11,029 nucleotides of DNA from an uncultured Archangium sp. (GTDB lineage: Bacteria; Myxococcota; Myxococcia; Myxococcales; Myxococcaceae), in assembly GCA_937875615.1 (NCBI GenBank), contig CALNBU010000039.1, positions 1 to 11,029 of the forward strand, given 5' to 3'. Positions 6,339 through 11,029 of the stretch are shown here, one piece after another. The stretch's first letter is position 1; the number at the start of each line of letters is the position of its first letter. A program made the translations under genes and the position numbers. The notes under the pieces were generated by a model, which saw only the letters and a list, made by a program, of their open reading frames with translations, had not been told where the DNA came from and ran no database searches.

Positions 6339-9300
6339 TCAGGTGCGGTGGGGCACGGCGTCGGGCGCGCGCACCGGCTCCGCGGGGTAGAGCTCGTCGG
6401 ACTCGGTCTTCGCCGGCGCGCTCAGGGCCAGCTTCAGGATGCCCGGGAAGACCACCAGCATCAGCACCGTGGCGAGCACGATGCCGAAAATGACCACCGT
6501 GGCGAGCGGTCGCTGCACCTCGCTGCCCGCGCCGGTGTTGATGGCCATGGGGAAGAAGCCGAGCGCCGCGACCGCGGCCGTGGTCAGCACCGCGCGCAGG
6601 GTGTGGGCGGCGCCGTGCTGGAGCGCCTTGTCGAGCTTCTCTCCCTGGTCGAGCAGCTTCTTCACGTCGGTGGTCATCACCACGCCGTTGAGCACCGCCA
6701 CGCCGGCCAGCGCGATGAAGCCCACCGCCGCCGGCAGCGAGAAGTTCATGCCGCGCACCAGCAGACCGATGGCCCCGCCGATGAGCGCGAGCGGCACCAG
6801 CGAGAAGACCGCGGTGGCCACGCGCACCGAGCCGAAGGTCATCACCAGCATCCCGAGGATGATGAGCAGCGCGAGCGGCACCACCAGGGCGAGGCGCTTC
6901 GCGCGCTCCAGGTTCTCGAACTGACCGCCCCACGTCACCGTGTACCCCGTCGGCAGCGGGACCTTCTCCTGCACGGTCTGCTGCGCCTCCGCCACCCACG
7001 AGGCGAGGTCGCGGCCACGGAGGTTCACCTCCACGCGGACGGTGCGCTGGAAACCCTCGCGCCGCACGGTGGCCGGGCCCTCGGTGTCTTCGAGCGTGCC
7101 CAGCTCGTCGAGGCTCACCTGCTGGCCGTCGGCGGTCTCCACGAAGAGGTCGCCCAGGCCCTTGCGGGTGTTCTCGGTGGGCGGAGAGAGCACCTTCACG
7201 TCGAAGCGCCGGGGCCCTTCGTAGATGGTGCCGACGTGGGCGCCGACGCGCGCGGCCTCCAGGGTCTGGAAGACATCGGAGAGCTCGACGCCGTAGCGCG
7301 CCAGCCGCTCGCGGTCGGGGGTGAAGACGATGTTGGGCATGCCCAGCAGGCGCTCGATGCGCACGTCGCCGGTGCCGTTGATGCCGCGCACGATGTCGCC
7401 CACCGCGTTCGACTTCTCGACGAGCACGTCGAGGTCCGAGCCGAAGATCTGAACGGCCACGTCGGCGCGGCTCCCGGAGATGAGCTCGTTGGTGCGGTCC
7501 TCGATGGGCTGGCTGACGGAGACGAAGGTGCCGGCCACCCGGCTCTCGATGGCCTTCTTGATGACCTCCGACAGCTCATCGAGGTCGTGCGCGCTGGTCC
7601 ATTCCTCCTCGGGCTTCAGGCGCACGAACATGTCGGTGTTGTCGTTGCCCACCGGGTCGAAGGCCATCTCCGCGCGGCCGGTGAAGGCGAGCGTGGTGAT
7701 GACCTCGGGGAACTCCCGCAGCACCTTCTCGGCCTCGAGGTCGAGGCGCCGCGCCTCGGTCAGGCCGATGCTCGGCGTGCGACGGATGGTGACCACGATG
7801 TCACCTTCCTGGATGCGCGGCACGAAGTCGGCGCCACGCTGCCCCAGCAGCCACATCGACAACACCAGCGCCACGGTCATCCCGCCCAGCAGCGGCCAGC
7901 GGAGCTCGATGAAGCGGGGCACCAGCGGCTCGTAGCGGTCGCGCAGCACGCGGAGCCACTTCGGCCCCTCGTCCTTCGGCGGCGGCATGAGCATCGCCAG
8001 CACGCCGGGGAAGAAGACCACCGAGTACACCAGCGCGCCGAACAGGGCGCAGGCCATCACCGTGGCCATGGGGCGGAACATCTTGCCCTCGACGCCCTGC
8101 AGCGCCAGCAGCGGGATGTACACCAGCATGATGATGGCGACCGAGAAGGCCACCGGCCGCGCCACCGGCGCGCCGGCGTCGATGAAGGCCTGCTGCACCT
8201 GGGACTTCTTGGTGAACTGACGGCCCGCCATGGCGGCGATGATGGCCTCCAGCACCACGATGGGCCCGTCGACCAGGAAGCCGAAGTCGATGGCGCCGAG
8301 CGACATCAGGTCGCCGGTGACGCCGAAGAGGTGCATGCCGAAGAGCGCGACGCTCATCGAGGCGGGGATGCCGATGACCACCGCCAGCGCGCCGCGCAGC
8401 GAGCCGAGGAACACCGTCAGCACCAGCAGCACCACCAGCGCGCCCTCCAGGATGTTCTTGATGACGGTGCTGACCGTGGCGTTCACGAAGTCGCTGCGGT
8501 CGTAGATGGTGTCGATGCGGACACCCGGGGGGAGCGTCCGCTGGATCTGCTCGACGCGGGCCTTCACGTCGCGGGTGACCTCGCGGGAGTTGGCGCCCAG
8601 CAGCATCATCGCGGTGCCGGTCACCACCTCGTCTTCTCCGTCGCGGGTGGTGACGCCGTAACGCAGCGCCGCGCCCACCTTGACGTCGGCCAACTGGCGG
8701 ACCAGCACGTGCCCCTGCGGGCCGCCCTTCACCACCACGTTGGCGATGTCCTCTTCGCCGTTGAGGCGGCCGTTGCCGCGCACCAGGATGTTCTCGCCGT
8801 TGTTCTCGAGGTAGCCGGCGCCCACCGACGACGACGCGCGCTCCAGCGCCTCGCGCAATTGAGAGAGGGTGACGCCGAAGGCCTTGAGGCGCGCCGGGCT
8901 GGTGCTGACGTGGAACTGCTTGAGCTCCCCGCCCATGGGGTTGACCTCGATGACGCCGGGCACGCCGCGGATTCGCGGGCCAATCTCCCAGTCGAGGAGC
9001 GTGCGCAGCTGCATCGGCGAGTGGTCGCCCGTCTCGCTGCGCACCACGAAGATGTAGATTTCGCCCAGGCCCGTGGACACCGGCGCGAGCTGCGGCGGCG
9101 CCACGAAGGCCGGGAGGTCGGCGGTCACCTCGCGCAGCCGCTCGCTCACCAACTGGCGGGCGAACCACACGTCCATGGTGTCCTCGAAGACCACCGTCAC
9201 CGCGGAGAGCCCGGGGCGGCTGACGCTGCGCAGCTCCTGCAGTCGGGGCAAGCCGTTGAAGGCCAGCTCGATGGGCGCGGTCACCATGCGCTCCACCTCG

Positions 9301-9476
9301 ATGGGCGAGAGGCCCGGCGCCTCGGTCAGCACCGCGACCTGCACGGTGCTGACGTCGGGCATGGCGTCGATGGGCAACCGCGACGCCGCGAAACCACCGG
9401 CCAGCAACATCACCAGCAGGGCGCCGGTGACGCCTCCCCGGTATCGGACACTCAGCTCGACGAGGCGGGAGAGCAT
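6339..9476 (-). CDS. czcA: Heavy-metal efflux RND pump, inner-membrane subunit (CzcA/CusA family, CzcA-like)
   Basis: A 1045-residue inner-membrane H+/metal antiporter, full length for the family, with the RND plan of TM1 (about 14-32), a periplasmic porter region, TM2-6 (about 340-495), a second porter region, TM8-12 (about 863-1018). HME-type marks are LPIDAMPDVSTVQVAVLTEAPG after TM1, STGLGEIYIF (134-143) and VPGVIEVNPMGGELKQFHV. TM4 carries D397, D403 and E410 (AIDFGFLVDG...VLE), the acidic triad seen in CzcA-type divalent-cation pumps. The porter region has NELISGSRADVAVQIFG (663-679), a CzcA-like form, rather than the Met-containing segment I expect in CusA. Zn/Co/Cd/Ni export is therefore more likely than Cu/Ag, but this is inference. 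The start is 1 nt after the adaptor stop (TGAcATG), indicating coupling. Confidence 0.95.
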   Translation of the reverse strand: MLSRLVELSVRYRGGVTGALLVMLLAGGFAASRLPIDAMPDVSTVQVAVLTEAPGLSPIEVERMVTAPIELAFNGLPRLQELRSVSRPGLSAVTVVFEDTMDVWFARQLVSERLREVTADLPAFVAPPQLAPVSTGLGEIYIFVVRSETGDHSPMQLRTLLDWEIGPRIRGVPGVIEVNPMGGELKQFHVSTSPARLKAFGVTLSQLREALERASSSVGAGYLENNGENILVRGNGRLNGEEDIANVVVKGGPQGHVLVRQLADVKVGAALRYGVTTRDGEDEVVTGTAMMLLGANSREVTRDVKARVEQIQRTLPPGVRIDTIYDRSDFVNATVSTVIKNILEGALVVLLVLTVFLGSLRGALAVVIGIPASMSVALFGMHLFGVTGDLMSLGAIDFGFLVDGPIVVLEAIIAAMAGRQFTKKSQVQQAFIDAGAPVARPVAFSVAIIMLVYIPLLALQGVEGKMFRPMATVMACALFGALVYSVVFFPGVLAMLMPPPKDEGPKWLRVLRDRYEPLVPRFIELRWPLLGGMTVALVLSMWLLGQRGADFVPRIQEGDIVVTIRRTPSIGLTEARRLDLEAEKVLREFPEVITTLAFTGRAEMAFDPVGNDNTDMFVRLKPEEEWTSAHDLDELSEVIKKAIESRVAGTFVSVSQPIEDRTNELISGSRADVAVQIFGSDLDVLVEKSNAVGDIVRGINGTGDVRIERLLGMPNIVFTPDRERLARYGVELSDVFQTLEAARVGAHVGTIYEGPRRFDVKVLSPPTENTRKGLGDLFVETADGQQVSLDELGTLEDTEGPATVRREGFQRTVRVEVNLRGRDLASWVAEAQQTVQEKVPLPTGYTVTWGGQFENLERAKRLALVVPLALLIILGMLVMTFGSVRVATAVFSLVPLALIGGAIGLLVRGMNFSLPAAVGFIALAGVAVLNGVVMTTDVKKLLDQGEKLDKALQHGAAHTLRAVLTTAAVAALGFFPMAINTGAGSEVQRPLATVVIFGIVLATVLMLVVFPGILKLALSAPAKTESDELYPAEPVRAPDAVPHRT

Positions 9477-9477
9477 G

Positions 9478-10656
9478 TCAGCGGAAGACCTCGGCCTTGA
9501 GGGCCAGCACGCCGGAGGTCACCACCTGCTCGCCGACCTTGAGCCCTTCGACCACGGCGACGTCGTCGGCGTCTTCGGGCCCCAGCTTCAACACGCGCGG
9601 CTCCACCGCGTCGGTGCCGGCGGAGACGAACACGGTGGGCTTGCCGTCGACGCGGGTGACCGCGCTGCGGGGAATGGTGAGGCGGGTGTCGCGCGGCCCG
9701 GTGGTGTGCACCACCGCCGTCACCGACAGCCCGGAGCGCAGGCGCCCATCGGGGTTCTCGAGCTCCACGCGCACGTGGGCGGCGCGGGTGTCGCGGTCGA
9801 TGACCTCGGAGACGTGGGCCACCGTCCCGTGGAAGACGTGACCCTTGTCGGCGGGCAGCTTGATGTCGACCTCGTCACCCACGCGCACGCCGGGCACGTC
9901 GCGCTCGAACACCGTCAGCTCCACCCACACGCGCGAGAGGTCGGCCACCACCATCACCGTGTCGGTGGGGGAGACGGTCTCGCCGCGGCGGCGCTTGAGC
10001 TCCACCACCTTACCGGCGATGGGGCTCTTGAGCTTGAGCACGCCCAGCTCACCGTTCATGGAGCCGCCCAGCGCCTCCACCGTGCGCTCCGTGGCCACGC
10101 GCTCGGCGATCAGGCCCTTGAGGTTGGCCTCGGCGAACTGCGCGTCGCGCTCGGCCGAGACCTTCGCGTCGGCCAGCTTGCGCTCACGGTCGGCGTCGAC
10201 GCGCGCCACCTCTTCCTTCGCGCGCGCCTTGAGCACGTCGGCCTGGGCGCGGCCCAGCTCCACGCTCTCCAGCTCGGCGACGATCTCGCCCTGCTCGACC
10301 CGCTCACCCTCGATGCGGTGGAGCGCGCGGAGCCGACCCTCGATGCGCGCGCCCAGCGCGCTCACCCGACGACCGTCGAGCACCACCTGGCCGGTGACGT
10401 AGAGGTTCGGCGTCAGCTCGGTCTCCTCGGCGGTGCCGAAGGTGATCTTCTCGCGCGAGGCGAAGCCTGCCGGGTAGTGGATGACGCCGTCTTCCATCCA
10501 CGGGGTGACGCGCTCGACGGGCGCGGACGGGGGCTCAGGCTGGAAGGCGCCGCGGGCCACGAAGGCCAGCACGATGACGCTGAGGACGCCGGCACCGGCG
10601 TACAGCCAGCGCTTTTTCTGAGCGGCGTCGGGCGGAGGAAGCGTGGCAGTGGTCAT
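9478..10656 (-). CDS. czcB: RND efflux periplasmic adaptor (membrane fusion protein), CzcB/CusB-like
   Basis: A 392-residue protein joining the inner-membrane pump to the outer-membrane channel. One N-terminal membrane anchor (about 17-35, WLYAGAGVLSVIVLAFVARG) has no lipobox cysteine. The order is then MFP: first lipoyl half (about 85-130, VTGQVVLDGRRVSALGARIE and VEQGEIVAELES), a charged alpha-helical hairpin (about 131-198), second lipoyl half (LKLKSPIAGKVVELK, 207-221), beta-barrel (about 240-310) and membrane-proximal domain to the end (IPRSAVTRVDGKPTVFV and GLKVGEQVVTSGVLALKAE). No Cys/Met/His-rich metal-chaperone extension is visible at either end, so direct metal handover as in CusB is not supported. 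The ATG overlaps the upstream outer-membrane factor stop (ATGA) and has a strong AGGAGG at 10666-10671. The next gene, czcA, begins 1 nt after its stop. Confidence 0.95.
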   Translation of the reverse strand: MTTATLPPPDAAQKKRWLYAGAGVLSVIVLAFVARGAFQPEPPSAPVERVTPWMEDGVIHYPAGFASREKITFGTAEETELTPNLYVTGQVVLDGRRVSALGARIEGRLRALHRIEGERVEQGEIVAELESVELGRAQADVLKARAKEEVARVDADRERKLADAKVSAERDAQFAEANLKGLIAERVATERTVEALGGSMNGELGVLKLKSPIAGKVVELKRRRGETVSPTDTVMVVADLSRVWVELTVFERDVPGVRVGDEVDIKLPADKGHVFHGTVAHVSEVIDRDTRAAHVRVELENPDGRLRSGLSVTAVVHTTGPRDTRLTIPRSAVTRVDGKPTVFVSAGTDAVEPRVLKLGPEDADDVAVVEGLKVGEQVVTSGVLALKAEVFR

Positions 10657-11029
10657 TTCTTGAGCCCTCCTGAGGCACGTTGCAGTTCCACCCAGTCAGT
10701 CCAGGCGGCGAGCAGGGTGTCGACATGCTCCCGTTCGAGCCGCAGGGTGTCGCGGGTCGCGGTGGTGAGACGGAAGACGTCGAAGCGGCCGGCGCGCCAG
10801 CCCTCTTCGATGAGCGACTGCGTCCGGCGCGCGTTGGGGAGCGCGGCGTGCGTCAACACGCGGAGCTGGGCGCGGCGCGCCTGGTAGCTGCGCAGCGCCG
10901 TGGCCACCTCGCGCGCCACGCGGCGGACCTGCGACTGCAGGCGCGCCTTCTCGGTCTCCTGCTGGGCCCGGGCCACCGCGCGGGGGCCCTGGTTGCGCTG
11001 CGCGAAGGGCAGCTCGATGGCGAGGCCCG
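10653..11029 (-). CDS. czcC: TolC-family outer-membrane efflux protein (CzcC-like), N-terminal part beyond window edge
   Basis: Only the last 125 codons are in the window; the frame runs open through the right edge, so the internal GTG at 10974-10976 is not the start. The visible part begins GLAIELPFAQRNQGPRAVA, matching the "LP-(L/F)-x-RNQG" turn of the second repeat in CzcC/CusC-type outer-membrane factors. Long amphipathic helices follow (EKARLQSQVRRVAREVATAL, LRVLTHAALPNARRTQSLIE, EGWRAGRFDVFRLTTATRDT), ending in DWVELQRASGGLKK. TolC-family trimers form a beta-barrel plus a periplasmic alpha-tunnel that docks on the adaptor. The TGA at 10653-10655 overlaps the adaptor ATG by 4 nt, giving the classical C-B-A order of Czc operons. 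Signal peptide and any lipidation site cannot be judged. Confidence 0.88.
   Translation of the reverse strand, partial: GLAIELPFAQRNQGPRAVARAQQETEKARLQSQVRRVAREVATALRSYQARRAQLRVLTHAALPNARRTQSLIEEGWRAGRFDVFRLTTATRDTLRLEREHVDTLLAAWTDWVELQRASGGLKK
10666..10671 (-). promoter_or_regulatory. Strong ribosome binding site for the adaptor gene inside the outer-membrane factor gene
   Basis: The minus strand reads AGGAGG, a full anti-16S match, 9 nt before the ATG at 10654-10656. It lies within the last codons of the upstream gene and confirms the adaptor start at the ATGA overlap. Confidence 0.75.

Noticed and set aside
6216..6360. The peptide DDCHRC-DDNRQV-like sequence readable on both strands around the palindrome
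   Set aside because: The similar peptides on both strands are a direct result of the 44-bp palindrome being translated in both directions, not a conserved metal-binding peptide.
6216..9500. Open plus-strand frame of about 1094 codons antisense to the RND pump gene
   Set aside because: The product is His/Gln/Arg/Asp-rich with no domain pattern. It is the usual by-product of GC-rich third positions opposite a real gene; the minus strand encodes a full, well-conserved RND pump.

Overview
The window is very GC-rich (about two thirds G+C by eye), with strongly GC-biased third codon positions and tightly packed genes. The protein set is: an ETF:menaquinone-oxidoreductase-like Fe-S membrane protein, a DUF2277 protein, a long Ala/Glu/Arg-rich coiled-coil protein, a DES1-type sphingolipid desaturase and a CzcCBA metal exporter. 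Together these suggest a Gram-negative soil bacterium, most likely a myxobacterium. That placement is inference; no marker gene is present.

Layout, left to right. Positions 1-894 (minus) hold most of a YfeH/SBF-like bile acid:sodium symporter family protein, cut by the left edge. A 127-bp divergent intergenic region follows. On the plus strand lie a 725-residue membrane-anchored Fe-S oxidoreductase (1022-3199) and, 3 nt later, a PrxQ/BCP-type peroxiredoxin (3203-3664). This pair ends head-on against a minus-strand group, and a 7-bp hairpin (3661-3678) contains both stop codons.

The minus-strand group, in transcription order, is a DES1-like fatty acid/sphingolipid desaturase (6210-5254), a DUF2277 protein (5229-4936) and a coiled-coil protein (4922-3675). 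Gaps of 13-24 nt suggest one transcript. Upstream of it is a 128-bp spacer with a 44-bp near-perfect palindrome (6286-6329). Upstream of that, also on the minus strand, is a heavy-metal RND efflux operon in the order outer-membrane factor (cut by the right edge), periplasmic adaptor, inner-membrane pump. Its genes overlap by 4 nt (ATGA) and are separated by 1 nt.

Three working units can be inferred. The first is a tripartite divalent-metal export pump spanning both membranes. The second is a lipid-modifying desaturase with two genes of unknown function. The third is a quinone-linked electron-transfer protein, probably serving electron-transfer flavoprotein and acyl-CoA dehydrogenases, paired with a thiol peroxidase. 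No mobile element, CRISPR array, tRNA or rRNA was seen. The least expected items are the very DES1-like bacterial desaturase and the 44-bp palindrome, whose only two mismatches become G-U pairs in the minus-strand transcript.
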